From contig JAKASU010000001.1 of NCBI GenBank assembly GCA_021818925.1, forward strand, positions 377,568-441,567: 64,000 nt of DNA. The letters run 5' to 3'. Below are positions 33,331 through 41,695 of this stretch, piece by piece. The notes beneath the pieces were generated by a model. The model ran no database searches and was not told the origin of the DNA. It saw nothing but the letters and a program-made list of their open reading frames with translations. The position numbers and the translations under genes were made by a program. The number at the start of each line of letters is the position of its first letter. Positions within the stretch are counted from its first letter, which is position 1. This DNA comes from Microcaldota archaeon. GTDB lineage: Archaea > Micrarchaeota > Micrarchaeia > Micrarchaeales > CABMGC01.

Positions 33331-34516
33331 AATGAGGTACTACCCTGCACTTCTGGGCAGACACGATATGACTGCAGTAATGCCAGCATTAGTTAGAGAT
33401 GTTGCATTCTTTAATGGGATAGGTGGTGTGGTTGTCGGAATTTGGATCTATGATAAATTCAGAGATTTCATGGCAAAAACAATGGCACATAATGGAAGAG
33501 AGATAACTAATAGGAAAAAATTCATCGATAATGATAAATCAATACTTATCGATCCAATGACGTATATATTAGGTTCTCAGTATAAAAATTTCATTAGGAA
33601 AAGGGCAAAGATAAGGGCAGAATTACCTTCTAATGTTCTTCAATATCTCTTAAACCTTGAAGAAATTCACAAAAATAAAACGGGCGGCTACGAAAAAGGC
33701 GTATTTATAGAGAATGTAATAGAATGGAGCAAGTCATCTGAATTAACAAAGGCGATGATTAAATTGCAGAAAGAAGGCGGAGCAACATTGCTCTTTTCTC
33801 CCTACTTCACTAACTTCAGAAGTAATTTCAATGCCATGCTTGAGGCTAATTTAGAATTTGCTCAGCAAGGCATAAACAATGTTAAACGAATTGAAAACGC
33901 GAAGCTTGGCATAGTTATCTGCATAGATAAAACGATTCTAAAAGATGATGATTATGAAGATCGTTTGAGAAACTTATTTACGGCGTATAAAGAGAAACTC
34001 ACAAATGTGGATAGATTTTTCCTCAAAATTGACGGTATCGACCTTAACGATAAAAACGAAGAATACGAAAAGATAAGAAAAATGGTCGAAATTGCAAATA
34101 AGGTATTAGAGCAGAGTGTTTTCTTTTTGGGCATACATGAGTTTGGACTTATCTTATCTCTGGACGGACTCGAAGACTTCTCTTCTCCCATGTATAGCAA
34201 TCTGCGAATTATAAGAAATAAGAAAGGGAACAGAAAGGCATCAAGCGTAGGAAGATATGTTAGACCGAAAGATATGGAAAGGTTGAAAAAAGATGATATA
34301 CGCTATCTTCCTTGTTCCTGTATATATTGCTCTGCTTACTCGAATGTTTCGCAAATACCTCCGAGAGAATGGAACATTCTTAGAAAAGAACACTGGATAT
34401 GGTGGCTGAACGATGAAATAAAACAAGTAACAGAGGCAGATGATAGCGGATTGGCCCAAAGTTTGAAAGATAGGTTTAGCAGAACGACACATCGCGATTG
34501 GGTCGGGTTCATTTAA
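33305..34516 (+). CDS. divergent tRNA-guanine transglycosylase-fold protein (DpdA-like candidate)
   Basis: A 403-residue protein. Its C-terminal third follows archaeal TGT closely in order: FFLGIHEFGLILSLDGLEDFSSPMYSNL (TGT barrel end), then YLPCSCIYC with the CxCxxC zinc motif near residue 337, a His about 21 residues later (EHWIWWLNDEIKQ) and a terminal helix. The N-terminal half is divergent; ILIDPMTYIL may stand for the usual VDSGSFQ with its Asp. TGT swaps a guanine for a 7-deazaguanine in tRNA; the DpdA branch does so in DNA. Here it sits in a restriction island beside a nuclease, so DNA modification is possible. No preQ0 genes are in the window. Confidence 0.65.
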   Translation: MAKDQTKTKMRYYPALLGRHDMTAVMPALVRDVAFFNGIGGVVVGIWIYDKFRDFMAKTMAHNGREITNRKKFIDNDKSILIDPMTYILGSQYKNFIRKRAKIRAELPSNVLQYLLNLEEIHKNKTGGYEKGVFIENVIEWSKSSELTKAMIKLQKEGGATLLFSPYFTNFRSNFNAMLEANLEFAQQGINNVKRIENAKLGIVICIDKTILKDDDYEDRLRNLFTAYKEKLTNVDRFFLKIDGIDLNDKNEEYEKIRKMVEIANKVLEQSVFFLGIHEFGLILSLDGLEDFSSPMYSNLRIIRNKKGNRKASSVGRYVRPKDMERLKKDDIRYLPCSCIYCSAYSNVSQIPPREWNILRKEHWIWWLNDEIKQVTEADDSGLAQSLKDRFSRTTHRDWVGFI

Positions 34517-35228
34517 GAAGGCACAGTTTAATATCTCTTTTAACTTCCTTGTTGTTTAATTTTTGGAGTTCTGCAAATATTTTGCCTTTGTTAGATGTAG
34601 GTTTAATATTATATTTTTGAGAAATATAACGGAGCTTTTGGTTGTTTAAATTATTTAGAATAACGCTATAATCTTTGTGATTAAATTTATGAGATTTGAA
34701 TTTCACGAATTTATCAATATCTTTCTTATACAAATATCTTCCAAATTTGCGAGATATGAGTTTATTTACTGCTTTTAGTTTTTCAAATTCGGTCAGAACA
34801 TATACGTAATCTGCCCAAACACTGTATGCTTCACATTGTTTTTCAGCTCTCTCAAGCGAATCGCCATTGGCCTTGATTTCCACTGCAACGATATTGTCTT
34901 TGTTATCCAAGAAAACTATATCGCATATGTTAGAGCCTACACCCACTTCAAAAGCGTAATGAGCCGGTTTATTTTCCATAATAAAACGACGTCCCAAAGC
35001 AAGCCCATTTAGATCTTTCATTTTTCTTGCAGCTTCAGAAGGGGTTAAGTTCAATCTATAAAATTTTGAAATTTCTTTAACCTGATTTATATTAAACTTT
35101 TTAGCGCAAAATAATATCAGTTCTTCTGGCTGAAATGAATGGTAGCGTATTTTGTTATTAAAATGAAGCAAAAAGTCTTCTAAGTACTGTTTGTCAATAC
35201 TCTTCAAAAGTTGCATTTTCTTCAGCAT
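34509..35228 (-). CDS. PD-(D/E)XK nuclease-like protein
   Basis: A 239-residue protein. CDIVFLDNKDNIVAVEIKANGDSLERAEKQCEAYSVWADYVYVL has the Asp...Glu-x-Lys core of PD-(D/E)XK nucleases (Asp near 108, EIK near 121-123) followed by the Gln/Tyr helix typical of the fold. An N-terminal helical region and a C-terminal Lys-rich, SAP-like part (KLRYISQKYNIKPTSNKGKIFAELQKL) could bind DNA. I chose the ATG at 35228 over a TTG at 35240. It converges on the transglycosylase-like gene with an 8-base overlap. AT-rich. Confidence 0.65.
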   Translation of the reverse strand: MLKKMQLLKSIDKQYLEDFLLHFNNKIRYHSFQPEELILFCAKKFNINQVKEISKFYRLNLTPSEAARKMKDLNGLALGRRFIMENKPAHYAFEVGVGSNICDIVFLDNKDNIVAVEIKANGDSLERAEKQCEAYSVWADYVYVLTEFEKLKAVNKLISRKFGRYLYKKDIDKFVKFKSHKFNHKDYSVILNNLNNQKLRYISQKYNIKPTSNKGKIFAELQKLNNKEVKRDIKLCLLK

Positions 35229-35377
35229 TAAACCAGACAACTATTATTTAACTAACTTAAAAATCATATGTTTGTTTTTAAAGTAAATATCTTCTCAATT
35301 TACCATACTGCTCTTTCTTCTCAAAATAAATGTAGATCCTCATAGTACTGGGTTTTATCTACCTAGCGTCAAGGTCA

Positions 35378-36289
35378 ATGCGTTTGCGCAGCAAACAAAA
35401 ACTTTCCCTTCCCTATATCTCCATGCTTCCCGACTGGCTTGCCATCAAGCCCGCCAACACAGAGAGATACGGAGAGATAAAGGATACCATAAACAGCCTC
35501 GGCCTGCACACGGTCTGCGTCGAGGCCCACTGCCCCAACATAACCGAGTGCTGGAGCGCTGGCACGGCCACGTTCATGATACTCGGCGGCACCTGCACCA
35601 GGGGCTGCAGGTTCTGCGCAGTACAGAAACGCGCCATCGGGGAGGGCATAGACATGCTGGAGCCCACGAAGCTTGCCTCAGTCATCAAGAAGTGGGGGCT
35701 TGACTATGTTGTCCTTACCTCCGTATGCAGGGACGACCTGCCTGACCAGGGCTCCGGGCACTTCGCTGCCTGCGTCAGGGAGATCAAGAAGGTATGCGCA
35801 AACACGCTTGTGGAGGTGCTGATACCCGACTTCAGGGGCGATACTTCATGCCTGCAGCGGATCGTGGACGCGAAGCCTGACGTGATAGGGCACAACATAG
35901 AGACGGTAGAGAGGCTTAATCCTATCATCAGGGACAGGAGGGCTAATTATTCGCAGTCCTTGAAGGTTTTGCAGAAATCCAAGCAGCTGGACAGGCGCAT
36001 CTACACCAAGTCAGCCATGATGCTTGGTGTGGGCGAGACCGAAGATGAGATAATCAGGGCGCTGCAGGACCTGCGCGCCAACGGCGTGGACTTCGTCGCC
36101 ATCGGCCAGTACCTCAGGCCCTCGCAGCACCACTACGAGGTGAAGGAGTACGTTACTCCTGAGAAGTTCGAGCGCCTCAGGAAGAGGGCCCTAGAGCTTG
36201 GTTTTCTCTACGTGGCCGCCGGTCCGTTCGTCAGGAGCTCGTACAAGGCGGGTGAGTACTTCGTCAAGAGGCTCATACAGAACAAGTAA
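35378..36289 (+). CDS. lipA: lipoyl synthase
   Basis: A radical SAM enzyme that inserts two sulfurs into octanoyl groups on lipoyl domains. The cluster motif CTRGCRFCAV (CxxxCxxC) holds the SAM cluster; the auxiliary cluster cysteines are in CVEAHCPNITECW, and RSSY near the end supplies the Ser ligand. The length of 303 residues is normal. It serves the dehydrogenase complex at 43.6-46.9 kb, together with the lipoate ligase at 37.7-38.7 kb. It is the first GC-rich core gene after the island. Confidence 0.95.
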   Translation: MRLRSKQKLSLPYISMLPDWLAIKPANTERYGEIKDTINSLGLHTVCVEAHCPNITECWSAGTATFMILGGTCTRGCRFCAVQKRAIGEGIDMLEPTKLASVIKKWGLDYVVLTSVCRDDLPDQGSGHFAACVREIKKVCANTLVEVLIPDFRGDTSCLQRIVDAKPDVIGHNIETVERLNPIIRDRRANYSQSLKVLQKSKQLDRRIYTKSAMMLGVGETEDEIIRALQDLRANGVDFVAIGQYLRPSQHHYEVKEYVTPEKFERLRKRALELGFLYVAAGPFVRSSYKAGEYFVKRLIQNK

Positions 36290-36300
36290 CAGATGCTAGC

Positions 36301-37188
36301 ATGAAGGTAAGTGCAGCCGGAATGAAAGACCTGCGACTTGCGTCGACTCCACGAAGCCTCTATTCAGACAAGAGACAAAACGGCCGCATACTCGTGATTG
36401 GAGGCAGTTCTCGGTTCCACGGCGCCCCCGTCCTTGTCTCCAACGCAGCCTACCTCACGCTTGCTGCCATGCGCGTGGGAGCCGGCTACGCGGTAACCTG
36501 CGTACCCAAAAGCATACTCTCTCCTGTGCGGAAGCTCTCCCCAAACCTGATAGTTAGGCCGCTGAGCGGCGAGAACCTGAACAGCAGGGACCTTCAGGAG
36601 CTGAAGGGCGAGGCGCAGCGTGCCGACTGCATAGTCATCGGCCCGGGGCTGGGCAGGTCCAGGGCTACGGTCAGGACCGTAGCCAGGCTGATCGCCTACT
36701 GCCTGAAGCTCGAGAAGAGGCTGCTAATAGATGCCGATGCTATACTCGCCGTGAGGTCTCTGCGCGGGAGGCTGGGCAGGAACGTGCTGCTCACCCCGAA
36801 CGACCGCGAGTTCCACATGCTCAGCAGGGCCGGGCTCGCGGACAGGGAGATGAGGATAGATGCTGTGAAGAAACTTGCGAGCAGGCTGGGCGCCAATGTA
36901 CTGCTCAAGGGCCACGTCACGGTAATCAGCGACGGCAGGCGCGTCAAACTCGTCGAGTCGAGGACCGCAACGCTTGCCACTATGGGCACCGGCGACGTGC
37001 TCTCGGGCATAATCGGCGGGTACATGACCCGCAACGGCAACGCGTTCGTGTCAGCAGTTGCCGGAGCCTACCTGCAGGTCAAGATAGGCGACCTGCTCTA
37101 CAAGGAGAAGGGATACCACGCGATTGCGACAGACGTGCTGGACTACATTCCGAGGATACTGAAGAAGTACGACAGGACGACCGGATAA
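36301..37188 (+). CDS. nnrD: ADP-dependent NAD(P)HX dehydratase
   Basis: It repairs hydrated NADH or NADPH. The ribokinase-like domain shows GRILVIGGSSRFHGAPVLVSNAAY, DCIVIGPGLGRS, LLTPNDREF and the ATP site GTGDVLSGIIGGYM with catalytic Asp. The length of 295 residues covers only the kinase-like half; the NAD(P)HX epimerase half fused in many organisms is not present. It follows lipA by 11 bases. Confidence 0.9.
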   Translation: MKVSAAGMKDLRLASTPRSLYSDKRQNGRILVIGGSSRFHGAPVLVSNAAYLTLAAMRVGAGYAVTCVPKSILSPVRKLSPNLIVRPLSGENLNSRDLQELKGEAQRADCIVIGPGLGRSRATVRTVARLIAYCLKLEKRLLIDADAILAVRSLRGRLGRNVLLTPNDREFHMLSRAGLADREMRIDAVKKLASRLGANVLLKGHVTVISDGRRVKLVESRTATLATMGTGDVLSGIIGGYMTRNGNAFVSAVAGAYLQVKIGDLLYKEKGYHAIATDVLDYIPRILKKYDRTTG

Positions 37189-37205
37189 TAGTTCGTAGTG
37201 ACTAA

Positions 37206-37688
37206 ATGGTTCTAATAAAACACATTCAAAGAGGTTTAAGAACAAGAGAACTTGGGAAAATCAAATCGAAGTGTAATTATTGTAATAGGAATACTGCACA
37301 AACTGTGTACTTTAATCGACCAATAAACTGGTTTATTTTAGGTATTATTCCAATACCTTACCCGTCTCCAAACTTTGATATTATAGTGAATTGTGAGAGA
37401 TGCAACAACGTAGTTAACATTTTAAACAACGAAAAAGGCGATGTATTAAGAGATAAGTTTATAGATGTTAAAAGTGATTTTCATAAACGGGATTTTGTGG
37501 TTCAAATTGAGTGCTGCGATGTTTGCTATTTTGAAAATAAGAAAAAAATAGTTCCTAGTAAGTGGGAAACAAAAGCTGCAAACACAGTACTTCACTTATG
37601 TGATAAACACAAAGGCTGGTTGGAAGAAAAAAAATTCAAAAACGCAAAAGAACTCATAAATCATATCTCTAATTGGTATTCATCTTGA
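37206..37688 (+). CDS. AT-rich hypothetical protein with zinc-ribbon-like cysteine pairs
   Basis: A 160-residue Lys-rich protein. Cys pairs at KCNYCNR, NCERCNN, ECCDVCYF and the later LCDKHKGW suggest two zinc ribbons. A hydrophobic turn (INWFILGIIPIPYPSP) lies between the first two. Codon use is AT-rich, unlike lipA, nnrD and lplA on both sides, so this is probably a single transferred gene. Function unknown. Confidence 0.55.
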   Translation: MVLIKHIQRGLRTRELGKIKSKCNYCNRNTAQTVYFNRPINWFILGIIPIPYPSPNFDIIVNCERCNNVVNILNNEKGDVLRDKFIDVKSDFHKRDFVVQIECCDVCYFENKKKIVPSKWETKAANTVLHLCDKHKGWLEEKKFKNAKELINHISNWYSS

Positions 37689-37689
37689 A

Positions 37690-38436
37690 TTACCGGCTAA
37701 AATTCCAAGCATCTGTGGCGTAAACCGTTCTCGCAAGCTCGCTTGCCCTGCTCTCCTCCTCTCCGCTCAGGCTTCCTTGCTTGTATTCCTTGCCCTTCGT
37801 GAATCCTTTCAGCAGCGCCTCGTACGTCTCCTCTATCGATGCGCTGGAGTACTTCGACACTGATGTAACCCTCTCCTCCACGCTCTTTATCATCTTGTCT
37901 GAGATCTTCTCCGCGCTCACGTTCAGCAGCGAGAACATCCTCTTAACGTCAGTGCTGTAGAGCACGGTTCCGTGCTGCAAGAGCACGCCCTGCCTCCTCG
38001 TCTGGGCGTTGCCAGATATCTTCTTGCCCTGCACGAGTATGTCGTTTATCGGAGCGAAGCTCGCCTCTATGCCAAGCGTCTTCAGGCCTGCGATTATCCA
38101 GTCGCAGATGAAGGCATAGCTCTCTCTTATTCCGTGGGGGAAGAGCGGCTCCGGGGCTATGACGCTGTACGTCACCTCGCCGCCGAGGTCGTGGTATACG
38201 GCGCCGCCGCCGGTTATGCGCCTTATGTAATTGACACCCAGTTCCCTGCATCTTGCCGTGTTGACCTCCTTCTCCATGCTCTGGAAGGTGCCTATCGACA
38301 CGGCACTGGGTTTCCACCTGTAGAACCTTATCGTGGGCTCGGTCTTTCCATCTCTTACGTGCTCCAGTATGGCCTCGTCTGTGCCCATGTTAGTGTACGC
38401 GTCGTGTATCTCCAACGGGATTACTCGCCACTTCAC
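37690..38436 (-). CDS. lplA: lipoate-protein ligase A, catalytic subunit
   Basis: It activates lipoate with ATP and attaches it to lipoyl domains such as that of the E2 at 43.6 kb. The lipoate-binding loop RRITGGGAVYHDLGGEVTYS and KKISGNAQTRRQGVLLQHGTVLYS are present. The protein (248 residues) lacks the C-terminal domain, which is supplied by the separate gene just upstream with a GTGA overlap, as in Thermoplasma LplA/LplB. Start GTG. Confidence 0.93.
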   Translation of the reverse strand: MKWRVIPLEIHDAYTNMGTDEAILEHVRDGKTEPTIRFYRWKPSAVSIGTFQSMEKEVNTARCRELGVNYIRRITGGGAVYHDLGGEVTYSVIAPEPLFPHGIRESYAFICDWIIAGLKTLGIEASFAPINDILVQGKKISGNAQTRRQGVLLQHGTVLYSTDVKRMFSLLNVSAEKISDKMIKSVEERVTSVSKYSSASIEETYEALLKGFTKGKEYKQGSLSGEEESRASELARTVYATDAWNFSR

Positions 38437-38717
38437 TTCTTCACCGCCATCCTTATCGTCTCCGCGATTGCGTCAGGGGTCACGCCTATCAGCTCCGCGT
38501 TGTTCATCGCCAGCACCTTCGCTATCTTGCCAGAGATCTCGTCCTTCTTCGCCCTGGGGCTCGTGCCCACCAATGCCTTTTCTATCCTTGGCAGCGCGTC
38601 TTCGGGATGGAGGAAGAAGTCTCCAAGGATCTGCACACTCCTTATCTTCGGTCCGTAGACCAGCCTCACGCTGACCATCTTTCCCCCGGGAACCTTCTGC
38701 TCTGCGAAGCCCTCCAC
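38433..38717 (-). CDS. lplB: lipoate-protein ligase B-like accessory subunit (C-terminal domain)
   Basis: A 94-residue protein matching the C-terminal domain of lipoate ligases: VSVRLVYGPKIRSVQILGDFFLHPEDALPRIEKALVG and the ending DAIAETI. In the archaeal two-part ligase it is needed for activity with LplA. It starts at GTG and is first in a two-gene operon with lplA. Confidence 0.85.
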   Translation of the reverse strand: MEGFAEQKVPGGKMVSVRLVYGPKIRSVQILGDFFLHPEDALPRIEKALVGTSPRAKKDEISGKIAKVLAMNNAELIGVTPDAIAETIRMAVKK

Positions 38718-38758
38718 GTATCAACTATCCGCAAAAGGTATTTAAGAATTAGGCGAGC

Positions 38759-39082
38759 ATGCTAGCCATGGCAATGCAAAAGCTCGGGATAAACAGGAAG
38801 GACCTGAAGGAGGATTCGCCAACGGGCGCAGAGGCCGGAGGCAAGAAGCTTGCTGTCGTGCTGCACAAGGGCAAGGTCTTCGCCATATACGCCGTGTGCA
38901 CGCACGAGGGCGGACCGCTTGACGAAGGCTCGATGGACGGAGACGAGATACTCTGCCCATGGCACGCCGGCGCCTACAACATAATGACCGGCAAGGCAGA
39001 CGAGAACACCAACTGGGTCCACGACACCCCGGTGTACAAGGTCAGCGAGGCCGGGGACGGCGAGCTTTCTGTTGAGATGTAG
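38759..39082 (+). CDS. Rieske-type 2Fe-2S ferredoxin
   Basis: A 107-residue soluble Rieske domain. The ligand boxes are VCTHEGGPLDEG (Cys, His) and CPWHAGAYN (Cys, His). There is no membrane helix, so it is an electron carrier for an oxygenase or other reductase rather than a bc1-type subunit. Alternative starts are at 38768 and 38774. Its redox partner is not evident nearby. Confidence 0.88.
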   Translation: MLAMAMQKLGINRKDLKEDSPTGAEAGGKKLAVVLHKGKVFAIYAVCTHEGGPLDEGSMDGDEILCPWHAGAYNIMTGKADENTNWVHDTPVYKVSEAGDGELSVEM

Positions 39083-39083
39083 C

Positions 39084-40364
39084 CTATTCCCCCCATTCAG
39101 CGATTGAAGAGTCCGGCTCGCTTCCGGACGCGGAAACCAACTCAGCGAAAGCGTCCTCGAGCTTGTCAGGATGCCCGAGACCTATAAGCGCGATGTCGCT
39201 GTTGCTCAGGCCCATCGCCTCGTTTATTCTTGAGATCTCCTCGGGAGTGGTGGCCGCGTGCGGCTCCCTGCTTGTGAACGATATGCAGCCGTATTTGTTG
39301 AACACGCTGCCGTGCGCCTTCGCGTCCAGCTTGCGGCCTTTCGCTCTTATCGCGAACGCGCGGTTCTCCCCGGATATGCCGCCCATTATCTCGGGGCTCT
39401 TGTTGCCGATGAACACGCCCGTTACGTCGAATATGGTGAGGCTGTCGAGCGCCTTGTTCTTCGTGACGCGCTGCTGGTGCGCGGAATAACGGCGCTGAAG
39501 CAGGATGCCGGCGCTGATAAGCAGCGCAGCGGCGATGTAGTACGGCTCTATCGGAGTGCCGAGAATCAGGAAGGAGAAGGCTATTGTCATGAACGGCACT
39601 GCAAGCGCCACGTTTCCGGTTATGAGCGGGCCCAGCGACTTTATTGCGAAGTAGTAGAGCGTGGTTCCTATGGCGTAGGCGACGATTCCAAGAAAAAGCA
39701 GGGAGAGGACAACGGCAGGGGTGAAGGCTATGCTTATGCTCGTGTTTGTTGCGAGCACGAGCGCCGCGACAGCGGTGAACGAGGAGACATTGAATACGGC
39801 TATCGCTCCTGCGGTGTCGGCGTTGTACTTATTCATTATAAGTATGGAGAACGTGCTGGAAAACGCGGCCAGGAGCAGCACGCCTATGAAGGGCACCTGC
39901 GACGCGCTGATGCTGAACAGAGTGCCTCCGCTGACTATCACGTACACCCCGAGGAAGCCTATGACCGTGGCCAGGTACTGCGCCCTCTTCACCTTCTGCC
40001 TCAGGATCATGGGAGTCAGCAGAGCGACGAAAACGGGCCAGGTTCTGTATAGTATTGATCCCACCGAAGGGTTCGTCCCGAGGGTTCCTATGCCCAGGAA
40101 CAGCTGCGTGAAGAGGTCGTTGAGCAGCCCCGCTACCAGTATTATGCCGAAGAGGCGGGGCTGCTTCGTCAGGGCCACAAGCCCCCTGCCCCTGTTGACA
40201 GCGAAGCTGATCGCAAGCGAGGCTATCGAGCCTATGAGGAAGCCGTAGAACAGCTCCGGGAGTATTCCTATCTTGCTGCCCCCTATCTGGAGGAAGATGG
40301 ACCAGAGCGACACCTCGAGTATTGCTAGAGCAAGGGCGATAGCAGCTTTGTATGATACCTTCAT
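39084..40364 (-). CDS. EamA-family transporter with C-terminal cytoplasmic domain
   Basis: The first 295 residues are a ten-helix EamA transporter. Unusually, about 130 hydrophilic residues follow (from about 297), beginning KNKALDSLTIFDVTGVFIGNKSPEIMGGISGENRAFAIRAKGRK. This extension contains repeated charged segments and could be a regulatory or binding domain. The gene is divergent from a two-headed Lrp-like regulator 99 bases away, which is a likely controller and suggests an amino acid or related substrate. Confidence 0.75.
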   Translation of the reverse strand: MKVSYKAAIALALAILEVSLWSIFLQIGGSKIGILPELFYGFLIGSIASLAISFAVNRGRGLVALTKQPRLFGIILVAGLLNDLFTQLFLGIGTLGTNPSVGSILYRTWPVFVALLTPMILRQKVKRAQYLATVIGFLGVYVIVSGGTLFSISASQVPFIGVLLLAAFSSTFSILIMNKYNADTAGAIAVFNVSSFTAVAALVLATNTSISIAFTPAVVLSLLFLGIVAYAIGTTLYYFAIKSLGPLITGNVALAVPFMTIAFSFLILGTPIEPYYIAAALLISAGILLQRRYSAHQQRVTKNKALDSLTIFDVTGVFIGNKSPEIMGGISGENRAFAIRAKGRKLDAKAHGSVFNKYGCISFTSREPHAATTPEEISRINEAMGLSNSDIALIGLGHPDKLEDAFAELVSASGSEPDSSIAEWGE

Positions 40365-40435
40365 CGATTACCATTGGTGAATGGCATATAATAATCCGGC
40401 ATAAATCTCTAAACTTATTTACATAAATTGCGGAT

Positions 40436-40444
40436 TTTTATACT
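40436..40444 (+). promoter_or_regulatory. TATA box before the Lrp-like regulator
   Basis: TTTTTATAC lies about 25 bases before the GTG at 40463, which makes a leaderless transcript from that GTG plausible and supports this unusual start. Confidence 0.5.
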
Positions 40445-40462
40445 AGGCAATTTATACCTTGC

Positions 40463-41494
40463 GTGCGCATCGGTATTGTGGCAGGAGACGAACCAATCTT
40501 TACCAACAGGGACAGGATGCTGCTGATGGAGCTGAGCGCTGACGCGAGGGCGAGCCTGACGCGACTCGCAAAGGTCGCCGGCTGCTCCGTTGCGACGGCG
40601 GCGAAGCTGGTGGACAGGCTGGTCAGGGCATTGGACATAAGGTTCACCCTCGAGATAGACATGGACCGGCTCGGCTTCCCCGAGAGGCACATCCTCATGC
40701 TGAAGTTCAAGAAGAAGCCAGGCGAGGAATTCCTGCGGGATTTCTTCAAGGGCGATACCTATGCGCAGGATGTCTACCTCACAAGCGGGGATTTTGACCT
40801 GCTGGTCTTCGCCGCTGCCGACACTCCGATAAACTACATTAGATGGGAAACGGATTTGGCCGCAAACCTCTCCGATTATGAGCCGGAGTTGCGTCCGTCG
40901 GAGTTCGTCTTCCCGCAGCTCGGCTTCGTGCCGCTCAGCGACGGCTTCGTCGACTTCATACGTGAGGAAATCAGGGCGGACAAGAAGGACAGGCAGATAC
41001 TCAGAGAGCTGAACAGGAACTCGAGGGTAGGCTACAGGGACCTGGCGCGGCTCACCGGCATGAACGAGGACACTATAAGGTACAGGATCTTCAAGCTGGT
41101 GAAGAGGCAGATAGTGCGAAGGTTCACGATAGCGGTGCAGAATCCCGGCTACGGCAGCCTTGTCGCCTACTTCCTTAGGTACAGGTTCAGCAAGAACACC
41201 ACAACAGACGCATTCCCCCAGATGCGAAACCGTTACATGAACGAGGGTGCGGAAACGCCGCTGATCAACACATACCCAATGATAGCCCCGATAAGCGGCA
41301 GCTACAGGTCTTTCGGAATGGCGTTCGACAGGGACCGGAAGCAGGCGCTATACAACGCTGTCAAGTGGCACAGCATACTCCTGAAGAAGGAAGAGATACG
41401 CGAGAGGCATGCGCTTATCACGAAGCCGATCAAGGGACTGCTCCCGCTGAGGAACCTCGACCCGAAACAGCACTACAGGCTGATCTGGACATAG
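40463..41494 (+). CDS. Lrp/AsnC-like regulator with two helix-turn-helix domains
   Basis: A 343-residue protein with two units. The first winged helix is DRMLLMELSADARASLTRLAKVAGCSVATAAKLVDRLV; the second is KKDRQILRELNRNSRVGYRDLARLTGMNEDTIRYRIFKLVKRQIVRRFT. Each is followed by a region that may be a degenerate ligand-binding domain. Two-headed Lrp proteins are seen in several archaea. The divergent EamA transporter is the probable target. Confidence 0.8.
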   Translation: MRIGIVAGDEPIFTNRDRMLLMELSADARASLTRLAKVAGCSVATAAKLVDRLVRALDIRFTLEIDMDRLGFPERHILMLKFKKKPGEEFLRDFFKGDTYAQDVYLTSGDFDLLVFAAADTPINYIRWETDLAANLSDYEPELRPSEFVFPQLGFVPLSDGFVDFIREEIRADKKDRQILRELNRNSRVGYRDLARLTGMNEDTIRYRIFKLVKRQIVRRFTIAVQNPGYGSLVAYFLRYRFSKNTTTDAFPQMRNRYMNEGAETPLINTYPMIAPISGSYRSFGMAFDRDRKQALYNAVKWHSILLKKEEIRERHALITKPIKGLLPLRNLDPKQHYRLIWT

Positions 41495-41695
41495 CGTCCG
41501 AAGCAGCCTGTTAATAAATCCGAAATTATCTCAAATAAAATTCAATAATAAATAAGATATTTAAATAAGAACCGGCATATTATATGCTGGGGAAAGAGTC
41601 AGTCTAGCACAGTGTCTTTTACACTTGCGCTTGTTTTCAAACCACCCACCCATACTGCCTTTCCCTCCACCCGATAGCTCTTCAGCGCGAGCGCT

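Noticed and set aside
41495..41695. Possible small gene or RNA after the Lrp-like regulator
   Set aside because: A TATA-like TATTTAAATAAG is present, but only a seven-codon frame follows and no stable fold was found; nothing can be supported here.
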